Part shown: in pieces, positions 36,873 to 45,016 of the stretch
Layout: the number at the start of each line of letters is the position of its first letter
Position numbering within the stretch: the stretch's first letter is position 1
DNA from: Streptomyces coelicoflavus
GTDB lineage: Bacteria; Actinomycetota; Actinomycetes; Streptomycetales; Streptomycetaceae
Reading direction: 5' to 3'
Length of the DNA: 64,000 bases
Assembly: GCF_003112555.1 (NCBI RefSeq)
Contig: NZ_BEWB01000013.1
Coordinates: forward strand, 62,001 to 126,000
Made by a program: the position numbers and the translations under genes
Notes under the pieces: model-generated
Seen by the model: the letters and a program-made list of their open reading frames with translations, nothing else
The model's database searches: none
What the model was told of the DNA's origin: nothing

Positions 36873-37282
36873 GGACGTCCGCCCTCCGGCACCGCAGCGG
36901 TCGCGGTGATCTCCACCAGTTGCCCCGGATACCCGAGACAGGACACCCCGAGCAGCGTCGAGGAGTGCGGGCCCGCACTGAGCCCGGACGCCTCGACGAC
37001 GTCCCAGACGGCGGACAGCGCGGCGGTCTCGGTGCTCACGACGTACACGTCGGTCGACAGCACGTGCTCCAGGCCGCTCCCGACGGCGCGCAACTGCTCG
37101 GTGAGGTTCGCGATCACCTGCTCGGCCTGGCGGGCCGGATCCCCCGCACCGACCAGCTTCCCCTCGGCGTCGAGCGGCACGGACCCGGCGAGGAAGGCGA
37201 GCCTGGTCCCGGCCTCGACGACGGTGGCGTGGGAGTAGACGGGCGGCGGGAAGAGACCGGGCACGGTGACGCGCTGGATCAC
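36869..37282 (-). CDS. RidA/YjgF-family protein
   Basis: The protein has 137 residues. The GTG at 37282 is preceded by CAGGAG at ideal spacing; the upstream frame extension has no such site. Typical RidA features are PPVYSHATVVEAGTRLAFLAG, the QAEQVIANLTEQLRAVGSG helix, VYVVSTETAALSAVWDVV and LGYPGQLVEITATAAV. The conserved catalytic Arg of true RidA deaminases (usually in an R.C motif) is not obvious: the equivalent region reads TLLGVSCLGYPGQLVEI, so it may belong to a non-deaminating subgroup. It is coupled to the GNAT gene. Confidence 0.82.
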   Translation of the reverse strand: MIQRVTVPGLFPPPVYSHATVVEAGTRLAFLAGSVPLDAEGKLVGAGDPARQAEQVIANLTEQLRAVGSGLEHVLSTDVYVVSTETAALSAVWDVVEASGLSAGPHSSTLLGVSCLGYPGQLVEITATAAVPEGGRP

Positions 37283-37436
37283 GGGGACTCCTGGAAGAGG
37301 GGCGGACAACATCCCGATCGTCCGTTCCCGGCCCGCGCCGCGCACCCGAATTTCGCTCGCGACCCGCGTCCCGGCCGCCTAGGCTCCCGGCATCAGCCCC
37401 GCCCTGCCTCCCCCTCCCACGCCAGGAGCCCACCCA

Positions 37437-38231
37437 GTGCCCACCCCCACCTCCACCCCCACACTCACGGACCAGGCGTTCCTCGACACCACCGCCGACC
37501 GGCTCGCCGCCCTGCCCGCGGTCCGGGCGGTCACCCTCGGCGGCTCCCGGGCACAGGGCACGCACGGACCGGACAGCGACTGGGACCTGGCGGTCTACTA
37601 CCGGGGCGCCTTCGACCCGGACGACCTCCGGGCGGTGGGCTGGGAGGGCGAGATCTCGGAGATCGGCGCGTGGGGCGGCGGCGTGTTCAACGGCGGTGCC
37701 TGGCTGACGGTCGACGGGCGCCGGGTCGACGTGCATTACCGCGACCTGGACGTGGTCGAGCACGAGGAGACCGAGGCACGGGCGGGCCGTTTCGGCGTCG
37801 AACCGTTGATGTTCCACCTGGCGGGCATCCCCACGTACCTCGTGGTCGCCGAACTGGCGATCAACAAGGTGCTGCGCGGCAGTCTGCCCCGCCCCGCCTA
37901 CCCGGAGGCCCTCCGCACCACAGCCCCCGACCGCTGGTACGGCGCCGCCACCGCCACCCTCGCCTACGCCAGGGCCGGACACGCCCCCAGGGGCGCCCTC
38001 ACCCAGGTCGCCGGCGCCCTGGCCCTCGCCACGACCCAGACGGCGCACGCGGTCCTGGCGGCACGCGGGGAATGGGTGACGAACGAGAAGGGGATGGTCG
38101 GCCGGGCCGGACTGGACGGGGTCGACGCACTGGTCGCGGCCCTGACACCGGAGCCGGAGAGCCTGGCACGCGCGGTCGACGACTGCGGGACGCTGCTCGA
38201 CGAGGCCGTGCGGACGGCCCGGTCCGGGTGA
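37437..38231 (+). CDS. Nucleotidyltransferase-domain protein
   Basis: The protein has 264 residues. The pol-beta-type motif TLGGSRAQGTHGPDSDWDLA gives the G-S and D-x-D residues, and RRVDVHYRDLD supplies the third acidic residue. The C-terminal half is helical, with EWVTNEKGMVGRAGLDG. The layout resembles aminoglycoside-type or MNT-like nucleotidyltransferases, but I see no HEPN partner and no resistance context. The GTG start follows AGGAG by 9 bases. The substrate is unknown. Confidence 0.82.
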   Translation: MPTPTSTPTLTDQAFLDTTADRLAALPAVRAVTLGGSRAQGTHGPDSDWDLAVYYRGAFDPDDLRAVGWEGEISEIGAWGGGVFNGGAWLTVDGRRVDVHYRDLDVVEHEETEARAGRFGVEPLMFHLAGIPTYLVVAELAINKVLRGSLPRPAYPEALRTTAPDRWYGAATATLAYARAGHAPRGALTQVAGALALATTQTAHAVLAARGEWVTNEKGMVGRAGLDGVDALVAALTPEPESLARAVDDCGTLLDEAVRTARSG

Positions 38232-38297
38232 CGCGGCGGGCCGGCTGATCAGCCGGGCCGGATGCCGGGCCGACTCCCGGGGCCGTACGTTGGCGTG

Positions 38298-39698
38298 ATG
38301 ACGCCCTCTCCGCATGAGAAGCCGCAGCCCGGCGCCTGCCGCGGCAGTTCCGGCCGGCCGGCCGATCTCGTCATCACCGGTTGCACCGTTCTCGTGCACG
38401 ACGACCGGGGACGGATCGGATTCGAGCAGGACGCGGCCGTCGTCGTGCGCGACGGCATCGTCGACTCCGTGACCACCGCCGCGGCCGGGGCCGCGGTGCC
38501 CGCCGCCGAACGCATCGACGCACGCGGTCAGGTCGCCCTGCCCGGGCTGATCAACTGCCACACGCACGCGCCGATGGTCGCGCTGCGCGGACTCGCCGAG
38601 GACCTGCCCACCGAGGAGTGGTTCAACGACGTCGTCTGGCCCGTCGAGTCCAACCTGACGGTGCGGGACGTGATCCTGGGCGCCCGACTGGCCTGCGCCG
38701 AGATGATCCGCGCGGGCGTCACGGCCTTCGCGGACAGCTACTTCCACATGGACGCCGTGGCCGCGGTCGTCGACCAGTGCGGGATGCGGGCGCAGTTGGG
38801 GCAGGCGTACTTCTCCTCGCAGGGGCCCGAAGGCATGGCGGCGTCGCTGGAGTTCGCGCTGCGCCGCCGTGGCGCCGCGGGCGGCCGGATCACCACCGCC
38901 CTCGCTCCGCACGCCCCCTACACGGTGGTCGACGCCGACCTGGCCGCGACCGCCGAACTCGCCCGCGAGCACGGCCTGCCCGTGCACCTCCACGCCGCCG
39001 AGAACCGCGACCAGACCGACACCAGCCTCGCCCGCCACGGGGTCACCCCGATCGGGGTCCTGGAACGCACCGGCGTCCTCGGCACCGACGTGCTCATCGC
39101 CCACGGCACCGGCATCACCGAGGGCGACCTGCCGCTCCTCGCGCGTGCGGACGGCCGTACGGCGGTGGCGACCGCGCCCCGCGGCTACCTCAAGTTCGCC
39201 TGGCCCGGCACCACGCCCGTGCGCGCCCTGCGCGACATCGGCGTCCCCGTGGGGCTCGCCACCGACGGAGCCGCCTCCAACAACTCCCTCGACGTGTGGG
39301 AGTCGATGGCACTCACGTCCCTCATCCAGAAGTCCACCGAGGGCGACCCCCGCTGGCTGACCTCCCGTCAGGCACTGCACCACGCCACCGTGCAGAGCGC
39401 CGAGGCGGTCGGGCTCGGGGACGCCGTCGGCCGCATCGCACCGGGGCGGCGGGCCGACCTGATCCTCGTCGACCTCACCGGACCGCACACGCAGCCCGTG
39501 CACGACCTCGCCGCCACCCTGGTGCACAGCGCGCGCTCCGCCGACGTGCGCACGACGATCGTCGACGGGCGCGTCCTCATGCGCGACCGCCGACTGCTCA
39601 CCGTGGACGTGCCCGAGGTGGTCCGGGAGCTGGGGGAGCGGCTGCCCGCCCTGACCGACCGGCGGCACGGGCGGCGCATCCAGGAGTACGACACCTGA
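38298..39698 (+). CDS. Amidohydrolase (guanine deaminase / SAH deaminase-like, ATZ/TRZ type)
   Basis: The protein has 466 residues. The metal-dependent hydrolase pattern is complete: LPGLINCHTHAPMVALRG (two His), the LHAAENRDQTD segment (His), LIAHGTGITEGDL (His) and GLATDGAASNNSLD (Asp). The closing segment GRIAPGRRADLILVDLTGPH is typical of the ATZ/TRZ and MtaD group, which deaminate guanine, S-adenosylhomocysteine, thioadenosine or triazines. The exact substrate cannot be fixed. The start ATG has no clear ribosome-binding site. Confidence 0.88.
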   Translation: MTPSPHEKPQPGACRGSSGRPADLVITGCTVLVHDDRGRIGFEQDAAVVVRDGIVDSVTTAAAGAAVPAAERIDARGQVALPGLINCHTHAPMVALRGLAEDLPTEEWFNDVVWPVESNLTVRDVILGARLACAEMIRAGVTAFADSYFHMDAVAAVVDQCGMRAQLGQAYFSSQGPEGMAASLEFALRRRGAAGGRITTALAPHAPYTVVDADLAATAELAREHGLPVHLHAAENRDQTDTSLARHGVTPIGVLERTGVLGTDVLIAHGTGITEGDLPLLARADGRTAVATAPRGYLKFAWPGTTPVRALRDIGVPVGLATDGAASNNSLDVWESMALTSLIQKSTEGDPRWLTSRQALHHATVQSAEAVGLGDAVGRIAPGRRADLILVDLTGPHTQPVHDLAATLVHSARSADVRTTIVDGRVLMRDRRLLTVDVPEVVRELGERLPALTDRRHGRRIQEYDT

Positions 39699-39849
39699 AA
39701 CGCCTGTTCAGAGGCGCGTGGGAAAAAAACCTCCCGGGCAGCGATGAGTTCCGCTCCGCCCTTCGGTCACCACCCGGACGGCCCGGCCGCTTGCGGACCG
39801 CCGGCCGTCGGACCGAAGCACGACGCATGTCGCACAGGAGGCTGGAGCC

Positions 39850-40539
39850 ATGTCGCTGCCCGAGATCGTCACCCGCGCGGACTGGCGCGCGGCGCGCGAG
39901 GCCTTACTGGCCAAGGAGAAGGCGGCCACCCGCGCGCGTGACGTCCTCAACGCCGAGCGGCGCGGGCTGCCCATGGTGGAGGTCGACAAGGAGTACGTCT
40001 TCGAGGGCGGCGACGGCAAGGCCACTCTGCTCGACCTCTTCGAGGGCCGGGACCAGCTCGTCGTCCACCACTTCATGTTCGCGCCCGAGTGGGAGTCCGG
40101 CTGTCGCGGCTGCTCGGCGTTCCTGGACCAGATCGGGCACCTCGCGCACCTGAGGGCCCGCGGTACGTCGTTCGCGGCCGTCTCCCGGGCGCCGTATCCG
40201 AGGATCCTGCCGTTCAAGGCGCGGATGGGCTGGACGCTGCCCTGGTACTCGTCGTTCGTCAGCGACTTCAACACCGACTTCGAGGCGACCCTCGAGCACG
40301 AGGGCGAGCTGGTGGAGCGGCCGGGGCTGAGCTGCTTCCTGCGGGACCGCGAACGGGTCTTCCACACCTACTCCGTGTACGGGCGCGGCCTGGACGGGAT
40401 CGGCTCGACCACCAGCCTGCTCGACCTGACCGCGCTCGGCCGGCGGGAGCCCTGGGAGAAACCCGAGGGGCGCGCGGCGGCCCTCGGTGCGCCTGTGGGC
40501 AGTGGGAGAGTCCGATACCACGACGAGTACGAGGACTGA
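39850..40539 (+). CDS. DUF899 (thioredoxin-like) family protein
   Basis: The protein has 229 residues. Family landmarks are LPMVEVDKEYVFEG, LVVHHFMFAPEWESGCRGCS, with a CxxC-like Cys pair, and ARMGWTLPWYSSFVSDFN. DUF899 proteins have a thioredoxin-like fold and no assigned reaction. GGAG seven or so bases upstream supports the ATG. It lies alone downstream of the amidohydrolase, with 150 bases between. Confidence 0.88.
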   Translation: MSLPEIVTRADWRAAREALLAKEKAATRARDVLNAERRGLPMVEVDKEYVFEGGDGKATLLDLFEGRDQLVVHHFMFAPEWESGCRGCSAFLDQIGHLAHLRARGTSFAAVSRAPYPRILPFKARMGWTLPWYSSFVSDFNTDFEATLEHEGELVERPGLSCFLRDRERVFHTYSVYGRGLDGIGSTTSLLDLTALGRREPWEKPEGRAAALGAPVGSGRVRYHDEYED

Positions 40540-40694
40540 GACGCTCCGTAGCGAAAACGGCCGAACGGCCGAGGCGCCGCTCACACTTTGCGGTGAACGG
40601 GTGTCAACTGTGTCTCAGTACCATCACCACGCGAGGCGTTCGCTCCATGGTTGGCGTTTAACTCTACGAGTACAGCGCTACATGGAGGTGCGGA
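40540..40694. other. Intergenic region with probable promoter
   Basis: This gap is AT-richer than its surroundings near 40660 (TTGGCGTTTAACTCTACGAGTACAG). It probably holds the promoter for the small gene that follows. No palindrome or hairpin stands out. Confidence 0.4.
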
Positions 40695-40880
40695 GTGAAC
40701 GGGCGAACGGTGCTCGAACGCTTTCCCGCCGGCGGACCCCGAGGATCCTGGCCGGCGGAGGAGTTCGCACAGGCGCGGCGTCTGGAAGGCCTGCCCGCCG
40801 AGGTCGTCATGGACCTCGCCACGGACATGTTCCTGGTCGTCGTGCACCGTGGCGACGCCGTGGGTGACGCGGCCGCCTGA
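40695..40880 (+). CDS. Small protein of unknown function
   Basis: A 61-residue frame starts at GTG with TGGAGG seven bases upstream. The protein reads like a real small streptomycete gene: RTVLERFPAGGPRGSWPAEE, then EVVMDLATDMFLVVVHRG. It has no membrane segment or Cys. It stands between DUF899 and the convergent regulator cluster. Function is unknown. Confidence 0.55.
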   Translation: MNGRTVLERFPAGGPRGSWPAEEFAQARRLEGLPAEVVMDLATDMFLVVVHRGDAVGDAAA

Positions 40881-40956
40881 CGCGCGGCCGCCCGGCGCCG
40901 AGGCGCTCACGGGGCACAGGCGCCACTGTTCCGCCGCGCTCACGGTGCCCAAGCGC

Positions 40957-41400
40957 TCACTGCGCCTGCGCGCCCACCGTCCGCGACCAGGTGGGCGTCG
41001 TGTTCGTCAGCCGGCACAGGGCCAGGTACAGCGGGATGGGCGGCGTGTAGGGGACCGTGCCGTCCGAGCGGTGCAGGAGGCCGGGGACATCCGCGGCCCC
41101 GGGCACCACCGCACCGGTGGCGTAGCGCGCGGGCGCGGGCCACTCCAGGGCGTAGTCGGAGTCGGACGGAACGATCCACCACCAGTGCGTCTCATCGGCG
41201 TAGACGCACCCCACGCGCGGCAGCCGGGGCAGAACCTGCTGGGCGAGGAGGGCGGGTACCGCCACCGCGTCGCAGCCCAGCGGTGCCGTCATGCCGTCCG
41301 GCACGGGCAGCCGCACGGGCGTCCCGGCACCGCGCCGTCCGCGCTGGAGGCGGACCATGGTGTCCAGGCCGAGCGGTCGGATGCCGGACGTAGCCCTCAT
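40957..41400 (-). CDS. Hypothetical protein coupled to the anti-sigma kinase
   Basis: The protein has 147 residues from the ATG at 41400, chosen because it forms ATGA with the upstream stop; an ATG six bases earlier is also possible. It is a compact domain with several Trp (ADETHWWWIVPSDSDYALEW) and PYTPPIPLYLALCRLTN near the end. I recognise no named family. Coupling to an RsbW-type kinase in a WhiJ-like cluster suggests it belongs to that regulatory unit. Confidence 0.75.
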   Translation of the reverse strand: MRATSGIRPLGLDTMVRLQRGRRGAGTPVRLPVPDGMTAPLGCDAVAVPALLAQQVLPRLPRVGCVYADETHWWWIVPSDSDYALEWPAPARYATGAVVPGAADVPGLLHRSDGTVPYTPPIPLYLALCRLTNTTPTWSRTVGAQAQ

Positions 41401-42056
41401 AGCCATTCGGTCCCCGTTCCGCGGCGTGTCTCTCGGCTCTCCCGGCTCACCCGGCGGCGGGCCTCCGCCTCGTCCTCGTCTCCGGGAGTGTCCGCGGGGC
41501 CGGGCTTCGGGCGGGCGCCCCAGCCCAGGTCGTTGCGGGGCTCCGCGGGGCCGGTCGGTCCGTCGGCCCTGCGCGGCAGTTCGGCCCAGACCAGCAGTCC
41601 GGGACCGTTCTCGTGGGCGCCCCAGGCGTCACACAGGGCGTCGACGAGGAGCAGGCCCCTGCCGTGCTCGTCCTCGGGCTGCTGATCCTCCGAGGGGTGG
41701 GGCTGGCCGGGAGCGCAGCCCTCGTCGCGCACGGCTATGCGGACCAAGTCGTCGGCGTCGTGCAGTTCGCACACTATGTGTCTGCTCGCCGTGTGCACGA
41801 TCGCGTTGGTCACCAGTTCGGAGACCACCAGGGCCGCGGTGTCGCAGGTGTCCTCGCACACCGCCCAGCCGCTCAGCCGGGCCCGGGTCAGGCGTCTGGC
41901 CTGCGAGGGAGAGCCCGGATGGGCGGCCAGCTCGAAACGGAACCGGCGCTCGGCGGCGGTGGCTCCCGAGGAGCCGGCTCCCATGGCGGCACCGAGGCCC
42001 AGGGAGCCCACGGTGGCGTCTGTTCCTAAGGGCGCGGACGGAATCACGCTTGCCAC
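41397..42056 (-). CDS. RsbW-like ATP-binding anti-sigma / regulatory kinase
   Basis: The protein has 219 residues from a GTG at 42056, preceded by a G-rich site; the frame can extend nine codons to a TTG. The HATPase_c_2 fold shows the N box LVVSELVTNAIVHT, the G1 box VRIAVRDEGCAPGQP and the G2 box EHGRGLLLVDALCDAWGAH. Both ends carry extra Gly/Ala- and Glu/Arg-rich tails. Such proteins are typical partners of XRE-DUF5753 and DUF397 proteins in Streptomyces. It is divergent from the regulator gene. Confidence 0.88.
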   Translation of the reverse strand: MASVIPSAPLGTDATVGSLGLGAAMGAGSSGATAAERRFRFELAAHPGSPSQARRLTRARLSGWAVCEDTCDTAALVVSELVTNAIVHTASRHIVCELHDADDLVRIAVRDEGCAPGQPHPSEDQQPEDEHGRGLLLVDALCDAWGAHENGPGLLVWAELPRRADGPTGPAEPRNDLGWGARPKPGPADTPGDEDEAEARRRVSRESRETRRGTGTEWL

Positions 42057-42072
42057 TATCGCCCCGCCGTGA

Positions 42073-42205
42073 ACACTTGGCAAGTGTCACTCTGAAAAAT
42101 GCAGAGTGCTGTGTGACGTTCTGGACGGCCGTGGCACACTGCTCGCAACAGCACGTCGAGCGGCGCCACTTCAGGTCGTTCGAAAGGCCTTTCCGGCTTT
42201 CGAAC
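42073..42205. promoter_or_regulatory. Divergent control region with three inverted repeats
   Basis: Three separate dyads lie between the kinase and the XRE regulator: ACACTTG-G-CAAGTGT (42073-42087), CACTCTG-N7-CAGAGTG (42088-42108, directly abutting, A-rich centre), and GTTCGAAAG-N10-CTTTCGAAC (42178-42205). The first two are placed to overlap the kinase promoter. They are good candidates for operators of the neighbouring XRE protein. Confidence 0.65.
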
Positions 42206-42323
42206 AGACCTTCGAATGGCGCCGCCGGGCTGTCCGCACCAGGACACGCCGGGCTCGCCGAGGCTGTCCGTACAACGGAACAGGGAAGCAAGGACTCTTT
42301 CGGGACTCTTCAGGAGGTGGGCG

Positions 42324-43184
42324 GTGAGCGAGCCGCGGTCCGCGCCGACGGTCGGCCAGGTCGTACTCGGCCGGCGCCTGCTGGACCTGCGGGAACGCGC
42401 CGGTCTCAAGCGCGAGGAAGCCGCCCGCGTCCTGCGCGTCGCCCCCGCCACGGTGCGCCGCATGGAGATGGCCGAGGTCGCCCTCAAGATCCCGTACCTC
42501 CAGCTCCTGCTGAAGGCCTACGGTGTCGGCGACGAGGAGGCCGACGCCTTCGTCCGGCTGGCCGAGGACGCCAACAAGCCGGGATGGTGGCAGCGCTTCC
42601 ACGACATCCTCCCCGGCTGGTTCTCGCTGTACGTCAGCCTCGAGGGCGCGGCCTCCCTGATCCGCTCCTACGAGCCCCACTTCGTCCCCGGAGTCCTCCA
42701 GACCGAGGACTACGCGCGCGGGGTGCTGCGCTCGGGCGCCATCGGACAGACCCGGCCGGACGACATCGAGCGCCACGTCGACCTGCGCATGCAACGCCAG
42801 GAACTGCTCACCCGTGACGACGCACCCCGGCTGTGGGTCGTGATGGACGAAACCGCGCTGCGCCGCCCCGTCGGGGGACCGGAGGTGATGCGTGCCCAGA
42901 TCGACCGGCTGCTCGAGGCCGCGAAGCTGCCCAACGTGACGCTTCAGATCGCCCCGTTCGCGAACGGGCCGCACCCCGGCACGTACGGGCCCTTCGTGCT
43001 GTTCCGATTCGCCATGCCGGAACTCCCGGACATGGTCTACAGCGAGTACCTGACCGGCGCCGTCTATCTCGACGCGCGTGCCGAGGTGGCGACCCACCTC
43101 GAGGTCATGGACCGCATGGCGGCGCAGTCCGCCACGGCACATCGCACGAAGGAGATCCTCAGGGATCTCCGCAAGGAGCTGTGA
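42324..43184 (+). CDS. XRE-family regulator with DUF5753 (WhiJ-like)
   Basis: The protein has 286 residues. The GTG at 42324 has AGGAGG at ideal spacing. A helix-turn-helix occupies about residues 10-70 (LGRRLLDLRERAGLKREEAA, RVAPATVRRMEMAEVAL). The DUF5753 domain follows with SYEPHFVPGVLQTEDYARGV, RQELLTRDDAPRLWVVMDE, and YLDARAEVATHLEVMDRM. Members of this group control sporulation and antibiotic production in Streptomyces, usually with an adjacent DUF397 protein as here. The stop codon abuts the DUF397 start, so the two form an operon. Confidence 0.93.
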   Translation: MSEPRSAPTVGQVVLGRRLLDLRERAGLKREEAARVLRVAPATVRRMEMAEVALKIPYLQLLLKAYGVGDEEADAFVRLAEDANKPGWWQRFHDILPGWFSLYVSLEGAASLIRSYEPHFVPGVLQTEDYARGVLRSGAIGQTRPDDIERHVDLRMQRQELLTRDDAPRLWVVMDETALRRPVGGPEVMRAQIDRLLEAAKLPNVTLQIAPFANGPHPGTYGPFVLFRFAMPELPDMVYSEYLTGAVYLDARAEVATHLEVMDRMAAQSATAHRTKEILRDLRKEL

Positions 43185-43460
43185 ATGAACCGCATCAAAC
43201 CCCAGCGCCCGCCACTGACCCGCGGTGAGCGGATCTACAACGGCATGCCCGCCCGCGAACTGGGCAGCGAGGGCTGGCACAAGCCGTGGAGCGGCGGCAA
43301 CGGAGGCAACTGCCTGGAGGCGATGAAGCTCTCCGACGGCCGGATCGCGGTACGGCAGTCCACCGACCCGGACGGGCCGGCGCTGATCTACACCTCGGCC
43401 GAGATGACGGCCTTCATCCAGGGCGCCAAGGCGGGAGAGGCGGACTTCCTGCTGTCCTGA
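43185..43460 (+). CDS. DUF397 protein
   Basis: The protein has 91 residues. The core EGWHKPWSGGNGGNCLEAMK, GRIAVRQSTDPDGPALIYTS and MTAFIQGAKAGEADF is typical of DUF397. These small proteins act with XRE-DUF5753 regulators, perhaps as antagonists. Compared with common 60-70-residue members it has an N-terminal extension of about 25 residues. The ATG follows the regulator stop with no gap. Confidence 0.92.
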   Translation: MNRIKPQRPPLTRGERIYNGMPARELGSEGWHKPWSGGNGGNCLEAMKLSDGRIAVRQSTDPDGPALIYTSAEMTAFIQGAKAGEADFLLS

Positions 43461-43560
43461 ACCCTGCGCTTCGGATTGTTGTTTTTAAGCTGTTTGGCAC
43501 TGAGTCGATCACCCGTCGCGAGGAGGACTCACCACCTGGAGTGAAAGGACGACCACCCGG

Positions 43561-43617
43561 CCGGCGAGGCGACGAGCCGACGGCGGCCGGGCGGCCGGCG
43601 GCTCGTCGCCCCGCCGG
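43561..43617. terminator. Bidirectional terminator
   Basis: GGCGACGAGCCG and CGGCTCGTCGCC make a perfect 12-bp stem, extended outside by CCGGCG/CGCCGG across one unpaired base each. It separates the convergent DUF397 and DUF1772 genes. Confidence 0.88.
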
Positions 43618-43632
43618 TCCGCACCCACCGGC

Positions 43633-44112
43633 TCAGGCGAGGGCCAGCACGTACGCCACCGCCGCGGCGGCCGAGGCGACGGCGCGGACGTGGTTCCAGG
43701 CCGTCCACTCGCGCACGTAGGCGGGCCAGCGGTCGGCCGCCTCCGCCGAGCCCGGCTCCAGCCGGCTCAGCGTCTCGTTGCGCGGCACGTTGGCGGCCGC
43801 CGTGACCCCGAACGCCCCGACCAGGTACAGCGCGCTGCCGAGCAGCAACTCCACCGCGGCCTCCTCGGGCCACAGCACGAGCGTCACCACGGCGATCGCC
43901 GCGGCCAGTACCGCCGTCCCGAGGAACACCGACATGAAGGCCGGCCGTACCGCGGCCGTGTTGATCGCGTTCATCGCGGCGACACCCTGCGCGGGCGGCA
44001 GCGCGGCGAGTCCCCGCATGACGAACGTGGAGAAGGCGCAGAAGACACCGGCCACCACGCCGGTCCCGAGCACGCCCAGCACCGTCAGCACGAAGTACGG
44101 TCCGTCGGTCAT
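43633..44112 (-). CDS. DUF1772 membrane protein
   Basis: The protein has 159 residues from the ATG at 44112, with GGACAGGAC just upstream. Four hydrophobic segments are visible (VLTVLGVLGTGVVAGVFCAF, AFMSVFLGTAVLAAAIAVVT, LLLGSALYLVGAFGVTAAAN, AVASAAAAVAYVLALA), with NVPRNETLS and AYVREWTAWNHVR in the loops, the hallmark of DUF1772 (anthrone oxygenase-like) proteins. No polyketide genes are near, so a tailoring role is not implied. Confidence 0.85.
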   Translation of the reverse strand: MTDGPYFVLTVLGVLGTGVVAGVFCAFSTFVMRGLAALPPAQGVAAMNAINTAAVRPAFMSVFLGTAVLAAAIAVVTLVLWPEEAAVELLLGSALYLVGAFGVTAAANVPRNETLSRLEPGSAEAADRWPAYVREWTAWNHVRAVASAAAAVAYVLALA

Positions 44113-44316
44113 GTCCTGTCCACTCCCACCCCTCGCGCGGCGGCCGTCCTCCCGGCCACCGATCACCCCAAGTCAACCTCCCCGTCGGCACGGTGACCAT
44201 GGCCGAGCGCCGCGGACCCATGCGCGAGCGTCCAGGCCGCCGGGCCGGCGACCGCCCGCACGACCGCCCGCACGACGACGCGACGGCCGGCCCGCCGGGT
44301 GACGCATCATGGGCGG

Positions 44317-44949
44317 GTGCGACTGGAAGCGATCACCTGGGACCGGCTCGGCGACCGGCTCGCCGAGCGACTGCTCGACGTGGAACCCGCCGACGGCAGT
44401 ACCTGGACGCGGGTCGCCCTCGACGGCGCCCCGGCCGCCCGCCCCGGCGACCTCGCCGACCGCGTCGGTGAGGCGCTGCGCGTCCGCGGCCGCCCCTCGC
44501 TCGTCGTGGGGACGGCGGGATTCCTGCGCCCCGCCTCGCTCCGTCTGGAATACGGGCACCAGGACGTCGAGTCCTACTACAACGGCTGGTACGACACCGG
44601 CGCCCTGTGGCGGGAGGTCTTCGACCCCCTCGGGCCCGGCGGCGACGGGCGGGTCCTGCCCGACCTGTGGGACCCGGTCACCGACCGCGCCACCCGCAGC
44701 CCCCGCGTCCGGCTGCCCGCCGGCGGCGCGCTGCTGCTCCACGGCCCCTTCCTGCTGCGCCACTGGTTCCCCCTGGACCTGAGCGTCCACCTCGTCCTGA
44801 CCCCGGGCGCGCTGCGCCGCCGCACTCCCGAGAGCGAGCACTGGACCCTGCCCGCCTTCGCGCGCTACGACGAGGAGACCGACCCGTCCGGCACCGCCGA
44901 CGTCGTGGTGCGCGCCGACGATCCACGCCGTCCCGCCTGGAACGGCTGA
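44317..44949 (+). CDS. Uridine-kinase-like protein without a P-loop
   Basis: The protein has 210 residues from the GTG at 44317. Its layout follows uridine kinases: an N-terminal strand VALDGAPAARPGDLADRV where a Walker A is expected, then VVGTAGFLRPASLRLEYG, SYYNGWYDTGALWREVF, and LLLHGPFLLRHWFPLDL. However, GAPAARPGD has no GK[ST], so ATP binding by the usual P-loop is unlikely. Databases often name such proteins uridine kinase. The true role is unknown. Confidence 0.75.
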   Translation: MRLEAITWDRLGDRLAERLLDVEPADGSTWTRVALDGAPAARPGDLADRVGEALRVRGRPSLVVGTAGFLRPASLRLEYGHQDVESYYNGWYDTGALWREVFDPLGPGGDGRVLPDLWDPVTDRATRSPRVRLPAGGALLLHGPFLLRHWFPLDLSVHLVLTPGALRRRTPESEHWTLPAFARYDEETDPSGTADVVVRADDPRRPAWNG

Positions 44950-45016
44950 CCCGGAGGGCCCCGCCGCCGGAGCGTCGCCCCCTTCGGGCAAGCGGGACAA
45001 CTGGGATGATCCCAGC

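Noticed and set aside
36378..39668. A 1096-codon minus-strand frame covering GNAT, RidA, the nucleotidyltransferase and the amidohydrolase
   Set aside because: Only its last 164 codons (36378-36872) make a recognisable protein, with its own GTG coupled to the RidA stop. The remainder is antisense to well-supported genes.
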